This document shows positions 10,701-17,611 of a DNA stretch of 64,000 nucleotides, piece after piece. The stretch is from positions 32,776-96,775 of the forward strand of contig NZ_JAOEBG010000023.1 of NCBI RefSeq assembly GCF_029836165.1. The letters are read 5' to 3'. Source of the stretch: Pseudomonas sp. GD04091 (GTDB lineage: Bacteria; Pseudomonadota; Gammaproteobacteria; Pseudomonadales; Pseudomonadaceae). A program made the position numbers and the translations under genes. The stretch's first letter is position 1. Every line of letters begins with the position of its first letter. Under the pieces are notes generated by a model, which worked only from the letters and a program-made list of their open reading frames with translations, ran no database searches and was not told where the DNA came from.

Positions 10701-11082
10701 CGTCATCCAGAACCTGGAGGACACCATCAGCAAGATGCGCGAGCTCAAGCGCCATGGCGTCAGTTTCGCCATGGACGACTTCGGTACCGGCTACTCGTCG
10801 CTGACCTACCTCAAACGCCTGCCGGTGGACGCGCTGAAGATCGACCAGACCTTCGTGCGCGATGCCCCGGTCGACCCCAATGACGCCGAGATCGTCCGCG
10901 CCATCGTCGCCATGGCCCGCAGCCTCGACCTCGCGGTGATTGCCGAGGGCGTCGAACTGACCGAGCAGCTGGAGTTCCTCGAGCGACTGGGCTGCCACCT
11001 CTACCAGGGCTACCTGCACAGCCGGCCGCTGCCCTTGCCGGAGTTCCGCCAGATGCTGATGGAGGCGCCAGCGGATTATTGA
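7786..11082 (+). CDS. Five-PAS diguanylate cyclase/phosphodiesterase (GGDEF-EAL)
   Basis: The 1098-residue product has five PAS/PAC units (about residues 35-150, 155-275, 280-405, 408-530 and 534-655), then a GGDEF domain and an EAL domain. The active-site RLGGDEFVVLL is near residue 739 and is preceded by RLED at the exact spacing of the c-di-GMP inhibitory site. The EAL half has GAEVLLRWHHP (glutamate near 873), DDFGTGYSSL near 997 and IAEGVEL. Both catalytic sets look intact, so the protein could make or degrade c-di-GMP. No transmembrane segment or signal peptide is seen, so it is likely a cytoplasmic multi-input sensor. The start at 7786 avoids overlap with the LysR gene, 62 bases upstream. 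Confidence 0.9.
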   Translation: MPKSANRFPRLPRIPAADPRESEQAWQNAPQLLAALNGARLGAWLWDIESGRVSWSRGTQALFGFDPQRPLPNDIDYLDLLPEEDRARTRQTFQAVVNGEPIEQAMRHRIRWPDGSVHWLEINGSLTHDPHGRPQMIGVIREITRQRERETALINSEKRFATLFHLSPNAILLTRRHDGLIIEVNQHFEHMFGWPGAQVVGKTSLELGLWVNPEQRHQVMDATRAGSGPLIMEVQFRATSGKVHDGILCTQGIELEGVTYLISTFVDTTERKRAEQALKDSQERLDLALDSAQLGTWDWHIPSGMLYGSARAAQLHGLEPVPFHESFEAFFEGVPEHERSVMRQAYRSLREGPAGNYQITYRVQLDNGTSRYIESRARLYRDDQGNPLRMAGTLLDITDQVEREQRLTASEEKFASLFQVSPDPICVTRQDSGQFIEINPAFSQTFGWNTEQVLGHTAEELGLWAESAERAQRIERVIRDQALSNVAVGVNHRNGTPLTCVISSRLITVDGQPCSVTTLRDITQQQRAEAALKASEEKFAKAFHSSPDAITITERHSGRYLEVNDGFSRLTGYSPEEVVGHTVYEIGIWADEKQRGALLNELRERGRVHHREMLGRNKRGDILTVEVSVEPISLNETDCLLLTARDVSQLKNAQAQIRHLAYHDPLTNLPNRALLMDRLSQQIALLKRHNLRGALLFLDLDHFKHINDSLGHPVGDTVLKIITARLEASVRLEDTVARLGGDEFVVLLSGLEGSREQVESKVRELADTLRELLAEPMSLDGQRLQVTPSIGVALIPDHGATPADLLKRADIALYRAKDSGRNTTQLFHTTMQKAASERLRMENDLRLALARGELALHFQPQVDARDNRIVGAEVLLRWHHPQLGQQPPAQFIQVLEESGLILEVGSWILDEACDACARMLEDGLIDADDFSLCVNISPRQFRQNDFVERVLRSLDDYRLPRRMLKLEITEGIVIQNLEDTISKMRELKRHGVSFAMDDFGTGYSSLTYLKRLPVDALKIDQTFVRDAPVDPNDAEIVRAIVAMARSLDLAVIAEGVELTEQLEFLERLGCHLYQGYLHSRPLPLPEFRQMLMEAPADY

Positions 11083-11142
11083 TATCCCTGTAGGAGCGGC
11101 GAACCGCCACTCCCGCCGCAGGTCATTTCTACAATGCAAATG

Positions 11143-11170
11143 AAAAGGGCACCCGAAGGTGCCCTTTCTT
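11143..11170. terminator. Bidirectional terminator
   Basis: AAAGGGCACC-CGAA-GGTGCCCTTT forms a ten-pair stem with a GNRA-type loop and A/T runs on both sides. It lies between the convergent GGDEF-EAL and ibpA genes and should end both. Confidence 0.9.
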
Positions 11171-11184
11171 TCATCCCGCCAAAC

Positions 11185-11628
11185 TCAGTTCAGCGCAGGC
11201 TTGTCGCCATTGATCGGAATGCGCTTGGCCTTGGCCTCTTCCGGCACGATGCGCAGCAGTTCGATGCTGAGCAGGCCGTTGGCCAGGCCCGCGCCCTTGA
11301 CCTCGATATGGTCGGCCAGGCGGAACGAGAGCTTGAAGGCGCGTTGGGCGATGCCCTGATGCAGGAAGGTGACGCCTTCGCTGCCATTGTCGCGCTTGCC
11401 GCCGGTCACGGTCAGAACGCCTTTTTCGACCTGCAGGTCGAGGTCCTGCTCCTGGAAGCCGGCAGCGGCAACCACGATGCGGTAGTGGTCATCGCCATGT
11501 TTTTCCACGTTGTAGGGCGGGTAGCTGCTACCGGCCTCGTTACGTGCGGCGGCTTCGAACAGATCGTTGAAACGGTCGAAACCAACGGAATTGCGAAAAA
11601 GCGGGGCGAGAGAGAATGCGGTGGTCAT
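11185..11628 (-). CDS. ibpA: Small heat-shock protein, Hsp20/IbpA family
   Basis: The 147-residue product starts MTTAFSLAPLFRNSVGFDRF as IbpA proteins do. It has the alpha-crystallin core (YRIVVAAAGFQEQDLDLQV, then LTVTGGK and FLHQGIAQRAFKLSFRL) and a C-terminal KRIPING element carrying the IxI oligomerisation motif. It is an ATP-independent holdase that keeps unfolded proteins refoldable. Two ATGs stand two codons apart; the second (11628) has the better spacing from AGGAG. A sigma-32-like promoter and a ROSE-like hairpin precede it, as expected for this family. Confidence 0.95.
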   Translation of the reverse strand: MTTAFSLAPLFRNSVGFDRFNDLFEAAARNEAGSSYPPYNVEKHGDDHYRIVVAAAGFQEQDLDLQVEKGVLTVTGGKRDNGSEGVTFLHQGIAQRAFKLSFRLADHIEVKGAGLANGLLSIELLRIVPEEAKAKRIPINGDKPALN

Positions 11629-11634
11629 GGTCAT

Positions 11635-11695
11635 GAACTCCTGAGATTCAGCAAGTTAAGTCACTACGCGACCCGACTTCGGCATCGCGTACTCA
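11635..11695 (-). promoter_or_regulatory. ROSE-like RNA thermometer in the ibpA leader
   Basis: The last hairpin before ibpA reads AACTTGCT-GAATCTC-AGGAGTT on the minus strand. AACTT and CT pair with AG and GAGTT, leaving the G of TTGCT bulged opposite the Shine-Dalgarno AGGAG. This is the UYGCU:AGGA arrangement that defines ROSE elements, which hide the ribosome site at low temperature and open on heating. A second, GC-rich stem is possible just upstream (around 11665-11690). The match of motif, position and gene family is strong, though no experiment is available here. Confidence 0.8.
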
Positions 11696-11698
11696 AGA

Positions 11699-11725
11699 GA
11701 TATGTCCGTGGGCAACGCTTTCAAG
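11699..11725 (-). promoter_or_regulatory. Sigma-32 type heat-shock promoter of ibpA
   Basis: On the minus strand CCTTGAAA (-35, 11719-11726) is followed after 14-15 bases by CATAT (11700-11704), fitting the sigma-32 consensus CTTGAAA and CCCCATnT at its conserved positions. It lies about 70 bases before the ibpA start, leaving room for the thermometer leader. Confidence 0.65.
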
Positions 11726-11763
11726 GGCTGGCGTGAAAAAAGTAGGCGACGAGGTGAATCTTA

Positions 11764-11828
11764 TCGCGGGGCAAGCCCCTCCCACGAAGCCCGGCAACGC
11801 CGCTGTGGGAGCGGGCTTGCCCCGCGAC
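11764..11828. repeat. Paired inverted REP elements
   Basis: ATCGCGGGGCAAGCCCCTCC and GAGCGGGCTTGCCCCGCGAC stand in opposite orientation, a bipartite REP pair between ibpA and dusC. Confidence 0.85.
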
Positions 11829-11837
11829 AGAGCCGTT

Positions 11838-12809
11838 TCAGGCAACACAAGCCTCGACTGCCTGCAACTCCATCCCCAGCAAGCCACTGATCCGCTGGCA
11901 ATCATCCTCCCGGCGCAACTCGGCGAACAACACCACCGCCTCGGGATAGCTGCGGGTCAGCATGGCCAGCCATTGCTTCATCCGCCCCGGCGCATAGCGT
12001 GGCGACAGCTTGGCCTGGGCCTGGCGCCAGAACTCGCGCAGCAGCGGCAGCAGCTGGTCCCAGCTCATCGGCTGGTACTCGACGCCATCGCGAGCCGCGG
12101 CGATCTGCAGGGCCAGGTCCGGGCGCGACACCAGCCCGCGCCCCAGCATGATGTCCTCGGCACCGCTGACCTCGCGGCAGCGCCGCCAGTCGTCGACCGT
12201 CCAGATTTCACCATTGGCGAACACCGGCACCGCGACCACATCCTGCACCCGTGCCACCCACTCCCAATGGGCCGGCGGCTTGTAACCCTCGACCTTGGTC
12301 CGCGCATGCACCACCAGATGCGCCGAGCCGCCTTCGGCCAGCGCCCTGGCGCAGTCCAGCGCGCCGTCGGGGCTGTCATAGCCCAGGCGCATCTTCGAGG
12401 TCACCGGAATATGCGCCGGCACCGCGCGACGCACCTCGCGGACGATGGCGTGGAGCAACTCAGGCTCCTTGAGCAGCACCGCCCCGCCGCGCGACTTGTT
12501 GACGGTCTTGGCCGGGCAACCGAAGTTCAAGTCGATCACCGGCGCCCCCAGCTCACAGGCCAGCGCCGCGTTCTCGGCCAGGCACACCGGATCGGAGCCA
12601 AGCAGTTGCACGCGCATCGGCACACCGGCGGCGGTACGCGCGCCCTGGCGCAGCTCCGGCGCCAGTTTGTCGAACGAGGACGCCGGCAGCAGGCGGTCGC
12701 AGACGCGAATGAACTCGGTGACGCACCAATCGATGCCACCCACCCGGGTCAGGACGTCGCGCAGGATGTTGTCGACCAGCCCCTCCATGGGGGCCAGGGC
12801 AATTTGCAT
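11838..12809 (-). CDS. dusC: tRNA-dihydrouridine(16) synthase
   Basis: The 323-residue flavoprotein starts MQIALAPMEGLVDNILRDVL and carries NFGCPAKTVNKSRGGAVLL with the catalytic cysteine near residue 98. The PMEGLVD start and CDRLLPAS segment fit the DusC branch rather than DusA or DusB. DusC reduces U16 in the tRNA D-loop using FMN and NADPH. It is preceded closely by a thioesterase gene on the same strand (52-base gap). Confidence 0.92.
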   Translation of the reverse strand: MQIALAPMEGLVDNILRDVLTRVGGIDWCVTEFIRVCDRLLPASSFDKLAPELRQGARTAAGVPMRVQLLGSDPVCLAENAALACELGAPVIDLNFGCPAKTVNKSRGGAVLLKEPELLHAIVREVRRAVPAHIPVTSKMRLGYDSPDGALDCARALAEGGSAHLVVHARTKVEGYKPPAHWEWVARVQDVVAVPVFANGEIWTVDDWRRCREVSGAEDIMLGRGLVSRPDLALQIAAARDGVEYQPMSWDQLLPLLREFWRQAQAKLSPRYAPGRMKQWLAMLTRSYPEAVVLFAELRREDDCQRISGLLGMELQAVEACVA

Positions 12810-12861
12810 TTCAGGGTCTCGCCAGGAAAAAGGCGGCAGTCTAGCAAAAAACCGCCACCGC

Positions 12862-13296
12862 TCAGCTGCCGATCAGCGCCGGGCCATAGCCGTCGAGGAA
12901 TTCCGCCGGCATGCGCCGCGGCTTGCCGCTGGACAGTTCGATGCAGGCGAAGGTGGTCTGCGCACGCAACAGGGTGACGCCGTCACTCGGGCGCTTGAGC
13001 TGGAAACGACGGGTCATGCGCAGGCGCTGGTCCCAGTCGATGATCCAGGTGGCCAGTTGCAGTTCGTCATCCTCGTAGGCCGCGGCCAGGTAGTCGATCT
13101 CGTGACGGACCACGGCCATGGCCCGGTCCAGACGGCGGTACTCGGCCAGGTCCAGTCCCAGGCGCTGGGAATGACGCCAGGCACAGCGCTCCAGCCAGGT
13201 GACGTAGACGGCGTTGTTGGCGTGGCCAAGGCCGTCGATGTCTTCGCTGCCGACGCGAAGGTCGATGATGAATGGTGCTGCCAGATCCCAGCTCAT
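12862..13296 (-). CDS. Acyl-CoA thioesterase, 4HBT hotdog family
   Basis: The 144-residue single hotdog-fold protein has DIDGLGHANNAVYVTWLERC near residue 19, matching the catalytic region of YbgC/4-hydroxybenzoyl-CoA thioesterases (aspartate followed by GHxNNxxY). It should hydrolyse an acyl-CoA thioester; the acyl chain cannot be predicted. It lies in a minus-strand series with an alpha/beta hydrolase upstream (44-base gap) and dusC downstream. Confidence 0.85.
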   Translation of the reverse strand: MSWDLAAPFIIDLRVGSEDIDGLGHANNAVYVTWLERCAWRHSQRLGLDLAEYRRLDRAMAVVRHEIDYLAAAYEDDELQLATWIIDWDQRLRMTRRFQLKRPSDGVTLLRAQTTFACIELSSGKPRRMPAEFLDGYGPALIGS

Positions 13297-13340
13297 GCCC
13301 GCTCCTGGTTTTCAGTGAACGGGCAGAGTGTAACGGATGC

Positions 13341-14174
13341 TCAGGCGCTTTGCCGCGCAGGCTGGGCGGTACGCGCCAGCAGCTCGAGCACCGCTTCGCC
13401 CAGGCGGGGGTCGGCCAGCACGCGCAGGTGACCCCCCTCCTCCAGCAACAGCAGGCGGCTGTCGAACCAGGCCTGGTGAATGAGCGGCGCCTCGCTGGCC
13501 GACACCAGGGCATCATCGCTGGCATGCACCACCAGCCCCGGGATATCCAGCTGATAGCCGCTGACGTCGAGGCGCGCCACCTGGACGCCGAGGTCGCGCT
13601 CGACCTGGCGAATGAAGGCCGCCCTGGCACGCGCCGGCATGCCGAGGTGCCGGGCGAAGCCGCGTAACACGCCGAGCAGACGGGCTGGCGCGGCGATGCT
13701 GACCGCCGTATCAGTCCGCAGCCCCCACTGCAAGGCCAGCAACAGGCTGGCACCGCCCATGGAATGGCCGATCACCGCGCGCAAGGGTGGCAATTCGGCG
13801 GCGGCCTCGAGCAGGGCGCGGGCGAACAACACCACATTCGCCTGGTCGCCGGGCGAATGACCATGGGCCGGGCCATCCAGTGCCACCACGGTATGCCCCT
13901 TGTCGACCAGGGTCTCGATCAGGGCGGCGAACTGGGTCGGTCGCCCCTCCCAACCATGCATCAGCAGCACGGTCGGCCCTTGCCCCCAGCGCAGTGCCGA
14001 CAACCCGAAACGCAGGGTGATGCGCTCGGCCCTCTCGAGCAATGGCAGCTCCCACTGCCTGGGCGGCAGGGTGCGCGGCGCCATGAAAGCCCGGCGCATC
14101 CTGCCGGCAATGTGTTCAGGGGCCAGGTGGCCCAGGGTGCCATTGACGCCGCGAATCCAACTCAGGGTAGTCAT
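13341..14174 (-). CDS. Alpha/beta hydrolase
   Basis: The 277-residue product has the alpha/beta-hydrolase fold marks: LMHGWEG (oxyanion hole region, near residue 70), nucleophile elbow IGHSMGGAS near residue 136, and a late LLEEGGHLRVL histidine. The substrate is not predictable; the order of motifs resembles small lipase/esterase-like hydrolases. It is 25 bases downstream of a TetR gene on the same strand and likely in one unit with it, so the regulator may control it. Confidence 0.8.
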   Translation of the reverse strand: MTTLSWIRGVNGTLGHLAPEHIAGRMRRAFMAPRTLPPRQWELPLLERAERITLRFGLSALRWGQGPTVLLMHGWEGRPTQFAALIETLVDKGHTVVALDGPAHGHSPGDQANVVLFARALLEAAAELPPLRAVIGHSMGGASLLLALQWGLRTDTAVSIAAPARLLGVLRGFARHLGMPARARAAFIRQVERDLGVQVARLDVSGYQLDIPGLVVHASDDALVSASEAPLIHQAWFDSRLLLLEEGGHLRVLADPRLGEAVLELLARTAQPARQSA

Positions 14175-14199
14175 CGCCTTGCTCCAGGGGTCAGGTTGC

Positions 14200-14739
14200 T
14201 CAGATCACCGCCGACTTGGCGGCACGCAGGATTCGGTCGGACAGCTCGCTGTTGCCCAGAGCGCGGGCCACGGCCAGCCCCCCCACCATCAGGGCGAAGT
14301 CGGCGAGCGCCTTGTCGATGTCTTCGGGTCGGTCGACCATTTGCGCGATCATCAGCTCGATGTGATCGCTGAGCGCATTGCGGAACGCGACCGGCAGACG
14401 CTGCATTTCGCTGAGCGCATTTGGAATCGGGCAGGCTTGCACCCCGGCGTCGCGGTGCTTGCGCGACAGGTAGAAGGCCGCCATCAGGGCACGACGCTCG
14501 CCGCCATCGAGCCCAGGATCGAGCTGGGCCAAAAGCGCCCGGCGTTCAGCGAGCAACTGGTTGAACGCCTCGAGCATGAGGTCATCCTTGCTCTCGAAGT
14601 GGGCATAGAAGCCACCCACCGTCAGCCCGGCAGCGCCCATGACCTGGCTGACGCTCGGCTCGGCAGGGCCATGCTGGATCAACGCGCAGCGGGCGGCGTC
14701 GAGGATACGCTCGCGGGTCTTGCTCTTCTTGTCGCTCAT
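14200..14739 (-). CDS. TetR-family repressor
   Basis: The 179-residue protein has a TetR helix-turn-helix at the N-terminus (RERILDAARCALIQHG then VSQVMGAAGLTVGGFYAHF). The VGGFYAHFESKDDL form resembles regulators of the AcuR/NemR-like group. The C-terminal ligand domain has no recognised specificity. It precedes an alpha/beta hydrolase and a thioesterase on the same strand, and a perfect 11-base inverted repeat sits just upstream, probably its own operator. Confidence 0.88.
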   Translation of the reverse strand: MSDKKSKTRERILDAARCALIQHGPAEPSVSQVMGAAGLTVGGFYAHFESKDDLMLEAFNQLLAERRALLAQLDPGLDGGERRALMAAFYLSRKHRDAGVQACPIPNALSEMQRLPVAFRNALSDHIELMIAQMVDRPEDIDKALADFALMVGGLAVARALGNSELSDRILRAAKSAVI

Positions 14740-14751
14740 GGCTCACCTCGC

Positions 14752-14785
14752 AATATTATGAGTAACATATTATTCTCATAATATT
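14752..14785. promoter_or_regulatory. Palindromic operator upstream of tetR
   Basis: AATATTATGAG and CTCATAATATT form a perfect 11-base inverted repeat separated by 12 bases, starting 13 bases upstream of the TetR start codon. The position over the promoter/leader and the perfect symmetry suggest autoregulation. The wide spacing could mean binding of two dimers. Confidence 0.7.
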
Positions 14786-14840
14786 TTCTGGCAAGCAGAA
14801 TCTGCAGCCATTGCCCGGCGCAGTGATTTTTCAGGAGGCA

Positions 14841-14878
14841 GAAAAAACAAAAGGCCCATTCAATAATCGAATGGACCT
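14841..14878 (-). terminator. Terminator of the tRNA array
   Basis: On the minus strand AGGTCCATTC-GATTATT-GAATGGGCCT is followed by TTTTGTTTTTT. It stands about 30 bases beyond the last tRNA-Glu. Confidence 0.85.
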
Positions 14879-14909
14879 TATAAATCCCGCAAAACGCGGG
14901 TAAAAAAAT

Positions 14910-14985
14910 TGGCGTCCCCTAGGGGACTCGAACCCCTGTTACCGCCGTGAAAGGGCGGTGTCCTAGGCCACTAGACGAAGGGGAC
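14910..14985 (-). tRNA. tRNA-Glu (TTC), last in the array
   Basis: A complete 76-base cloverleaf with encoded CCA. The anticodon stem CCGCC/GGCGG encloses CTTTCAC, anticodon TTC. The T-arm reads AGGGGTTCGAGTCCCCT. Identical to the other two Glu copies in the array. Confidence 0.97.
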
Positions 14986-15027
14986 TTGACCTTCGTGCCG
15001 ACTCGCTTTCGCGAACCGCGGCAAAAT

Positions 15028-15103
15028 TGGTGGAGCTAAGCGGGATCGAACCGCTGACCTCCTGCATGCCATGCAGGCGCTCTCCCAGCTGAGCTATAGC
15101 CCC
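15028..15103 (-). tRNA. tRNA-Ala (GGC), third pair
   Basis: A 76-base cloverleaf with encoded CCA. The anticodon stem CCTGC/GCAGG encloses ATGGCAT, anticodon GGC. Located 42 bases upstream of a tRNA-Glu on the same transcript. Confidence 0.97.
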
Positions 15104-15106
15104 GAG

Positions 15107-15143
15107 TAAAACAAAAGGCTCATCCATCTGGTTGATGAGCCTT
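15107..15143 (-). terminator. Terminator-like hairpin inside the tRNA array
   Basis: On the minus strand AGGCTCATC-AACCAGATG-GATGAGCCT is followed by TTTTGTTTT. It lies between the second Glu and the third Ala genes and resembles the terminal hairpin at 14841-14878, including flanking CCCGC-rich sequence, suggesting that a unit of Ala, Glu and terminator was duplicated. Confidence 0.7.
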
Positions 15144-15170
15144 TCAGCACCCGCAATCTGCGAGTAAAAG

Positions 15171-15246
15171 TGGCGTCCCCTAGGGGACTCGAACCCCTGT
15201 TACCGCCGTGAAAGGGCGGTGTCCTAGGCCACTAGACGAAGGGGAC
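15171..15246 (-). tRNA. tRNA-Glu (TTC), second pair
   Basis: Sequence identical to the Glu copy at 14910-14985; anticodon TTC, CCA encoded. Confidence 0.97.
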
Positions 15247-15288
15247 GTAACCTTCGTGCCAGCCCGCTTTCGCGAACCGCGGCAAAAT

Positions 15289-15364
15289 TGGTGGAGCTAA
15301 GCGGGATCGAACCGCTGACCTCCTGCATGCCATGCAGGCGCTCTCCCAGCTGAGCTATAGCCCC
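15289..15364 (-). tRNA. tRNA-Ala (GGC), second pair
   Basis: Sequence identical to the other two Ala copies; anticodon GGC, CCA encoded. The spacer to the following Glu contains TTTCGCGAACCGCGGC, shared with the third pair's spacer. Confidence 0.97.
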
Positions 15365-15416
15365 GGATTTATAGCCTCTCGGCCCAGCGACGGATACTGC
15401 ATCGCTTGTGCAAAAC

Positions 15417-15492
15417 TGGCGTCCCCTAGGGGACTCGAACCCCTGTTACCGCCGTGAAAGGGCGGTGTCCTAGGCCACTAGACGAAGGGGAC
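15417..15492 (-). tRNA. tRNA-Glu (TTC), first pair
   Basis: Anticodon TTC, CCA encoded, same sequence as the other Glu copies. The spacers on both sides differ from those of the other pairs. Confidence 0.97.
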
Positions 15493-15564
15493 GAACCTTC
15501 TTACCTTCAAGACCCGTTTGCTGGAACCGGCCTTGCCTGACAGCCTTGGCTATCAGTCGGAATT

Positions 15565-15640
15565 TGGTGGAGCTAAGCGGGATCGAACCGCTGACCTCCT
15601 GCATGCCATGCAGGCGCTCTCCCAGCTGAGCTATAGCCCC
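15565..15640 (-). tRNA. tRNA-Ala (GGC), first in the array
   Basis: Anticodon GGC, CCA encoded. It is the promoter-proximal gene of the array, starting about 70 bases after the promoter. Confidence 0.97.
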
Positions 15641-15715
15641 ACAATGTCGCTCTGAACCGAAGCGCTGGCTGGGTGCCTGACGTTTCGTTTTCGTTCATCG
15701 CTGTGGACGGGGCGC

Positions 15716-15744
15716 ATATTAAGAGCGGATTGCAGGGCTGTCAA
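15716..15744 (-). promoter_or_regulatory. Sigma-70 promoter of the tRNA array
   Basis: On the minus strand TTGACA (15739-15744) is followed by 17 bases and TAATAT (15716-15721), close to a perfect promoter. The bases after the -10 are GCGCCCC, a GC-rich discriminator typical of stable-RNA promoters under stringent control. An AT-rich stretch upstream (15745-15780) could act as an UP element. Confidence 0.9.
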
Positions 15745-15840
15745 ACGAATTTTTGAAAATATTCAAAATTTTTTTCACAGATAACAAACACTTACCGCCC
15801 TGCTCCGCTACAACCGATTACTTGGCCATGGGGGAAATGC

Positions 15841-15960
15841 CTGTGGGAGCGGCCTTGCGTCGCGAAAGGGCCGCAAAGCGGCCCCAGCAATTATTGCGTG
15901 GCGGCTAAATTGCAGGACCGCGTTGCGCTCATTTCGCGACGCAAGGCCGCTCCCACAAGG
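15841..15960. repeat. Paired inverted REP elements
   Basis: GGAGCGGCCTTGCGTCGCGA at the left is matched in inverse orientation by TCGCGACGCAAGGCCGCTCC at the right, with a small GGGCCGCAAAGCGGCCC hairpin between. This pair fills the gene-free stretch between the tRNA promoter and the end of gltX. Confidence 0.9.
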
Positions 15961-15985
15961 TTCAGCGGCCGCCTTCAGAACGCCA

Positions 15986-17467
15986 TCAGGCGATGTTCGC
16001 CAGCAGCTTTTCCCACTCCTTGTTTTCCTTCTTCGACACACCACCGAGCAGGTCGATGGCCTGGCGCAAACGGTAGCGAGTCAAGTCCGGGCCAAGGATT
16101 TCCATCGCGTCGAGCACCGACACCGAACTGGCCTGGCCAGTGATGGCGGCGAACATCAGCGGCATGGCATCGCGCAGCTTGAGCTCCAGCGACTCGACCA
16201 CGGCCTGGATGCAGCCGGTGATGCGCTCCTTTTCCCACTGGCGCAGGCTTTCCAGCTTCCACAGGATCAGCTGCATCACCTGGCGCACCTGGTCAGCCGA
16301 CAGTTTCTTGCTCTCGAACAGCTTGGCGTCGAGCTTGAGCGCGCCCTCGAAGAAGAAGCCACCCAGCGGGGCGACCTGGCTGAAGGTCTCGACCCGGCCC
16401 TGCACGTGCGGGGCGATCTTCATCATGTAGTCGCTGTTGAACGCCCACTTCTGCACGCGCGCGGCGAACTCTTCCACCGGCAGCTCGCGCAGCCACTGGC
16501 CGTTGAGCCAGGACAGCTTCTCGATGTCGAAGATCGGGCCGCCCAGGGAAACGCGCGACAAGTCGAAGTGCTCGACCATCTCGGCCAGCGAGAACTTCTC
16601 GCGCTCGTCCGGCATCGACCAGCCCATGCGCCCCAGGTAGTTGAGCATCGCCTCGGGCATGAAGCCCATGCGCTCGTAGAAGGTCACCGAGGTCGGGTTC
16701 TTGCGCTTGGACAGCTTGCTCTTGTCGGGGTTGCGCAGCAGCGGCATGTAGCAGAGCTTGGGCTGTTCCCAGCCGAAGTACTCGTACAGCTTGATCAGCT
16801 TGGGCGCCGACGGCAGCCACTCTTCGCCGCGCAGCACATGGGTGATGCCCATCAGGTGGTCGTCGACCACGTTGGCCAGGAAGTACGTCGGCAGGCCGTC
16901 GTTCTTCATCAGCACCTGCATGTCCATGCGGTCCCATGGGATCTCGACATCGCCACGCAGCATGTCCGGCACCACGCAGACGCCTTCGCTCGGCACCTTC
17001 ATGCGGATGACATGCGCTTCGCCAGCGGCCAGGCGGCGCTGCACTTCCTCGTCGCTCAGCAGCAGGGCACGGCCGTCGTAACGCGGGGTTTCACCCCGGG
17101 CCATCTGCTCGGCGCGCATCTGCTCCAGCTCCTCGGCGGTGCAGAAGCAGTAGAAGGCGTGGCCGGCGTCGACCAGTTGCTTGGCGTATCGGGCATAGAT
17201 CTCGCCACGCTCGCTCTGCCGGTACGGGCCGTGCGGGCCGCCAACGTCCGGGCCTTCGTTCCATTCGATGCCAAGCCAGCGCAGGGCGTCGAAGATCTGC
17301 TGCTCCGACTCACGGGTGGAACGCAACTGGTCGGTGTCTTCGATACGCAGGATGAACTCACCGCCGTGCTGCTTGGCGAAGCAGTAGTTGAACAGGGCGA
17401 TGTAGGCGGTGCCGACATGGGGGTCGCCAGTGGGCGATGGCGCAATACGCGTGCGAACGGTGGTCAT
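15986..17467 (-). CDS. gltX: Glutamate-tRNA ligase
   Basis: The 493-residue protein starts MTTVRTRIAPSPTGDPHVGT with the class I HIGH-like signature, and has KSKLSKRKNPTS as the KMSKS loop near residue 250. It charges tRNA-Glu with glutamate and supplies Glu-tRNA for haem synthesis. The start at 17467 is fixed by family alignment; the frame remains open 33 codons upstream without homology. It lies next to an array of its own substrate tRNA-Glu genes, on the same strand but with a separate promoter between. Confidence 0.97.
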   Translation of the reverse strand: MTTVRTRIAPSPTGDPHVGTAYIALFNYCFAKQHGGEFILRIEDTDQLRSTRESEQQIFDALRWLGIEWNEGPDVGGPHGPYRQSERGEIYARYAKQLVDAGHAFYCFCTAEELEQMRAEQMARGETPRYDGRALLLSDEEVQRRLAAGEAHVIRMKVPSEGVCVVPDMLRGDVEIPWDRMDMQVLMKNDGLPTYFLANVVDDHLMGITHVLRGEEWLPSAPKLIKLYEYFGWEQPKLCYMPLLRNPDKSKLSKRKNPTSVTFYERMGFMPEAMLNYLGRMGWSMPDEREKFSLAEMVEHFDLSRVSLGGPIFDIEKLSWLNGQWLRELPVEEFAARVQKWAFNSDYMMKIAPHVQGRVETFSQVAPLGGFFFEGALKLDAKLFESKKLSADQVRQVMQLILWKLESLRQWEKERITGCIQAVVESLELKLRDAMPLMFAAITGQASSVSVLDAMEILGPDLTRYRLRQAIDLLGGVSKKENKEWEKLLANIA

Positions 17468-17611
17468 GGTGAGTCTCGAACGAAGAATGAAACAAAGGCG
17501 GGATGTTAGCAGGGAGCGGGCATCGGGCTCCAGCAATGGCGCGATCGTCACTTGTGACGCTACCACCGACCGCTGTTAAATTTGCTTACACTTTCACAAC
17601 GACACCCCCTC

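Noticed and set aside
8644..11139. An 831-codon open frame antisense to the GGDEF-EAL gene
   Set aside because: High-GC codon bias leaves the opposite strand open; no domain is visible and the sense gene has intact motifs.
14910..15640. tRNA array as an integration site with att repeats
   Set aside because: The repeated tRNA sequences are complete genes, no partial tRNA copy or integrase is near, and the flanks are housekeeping genes.
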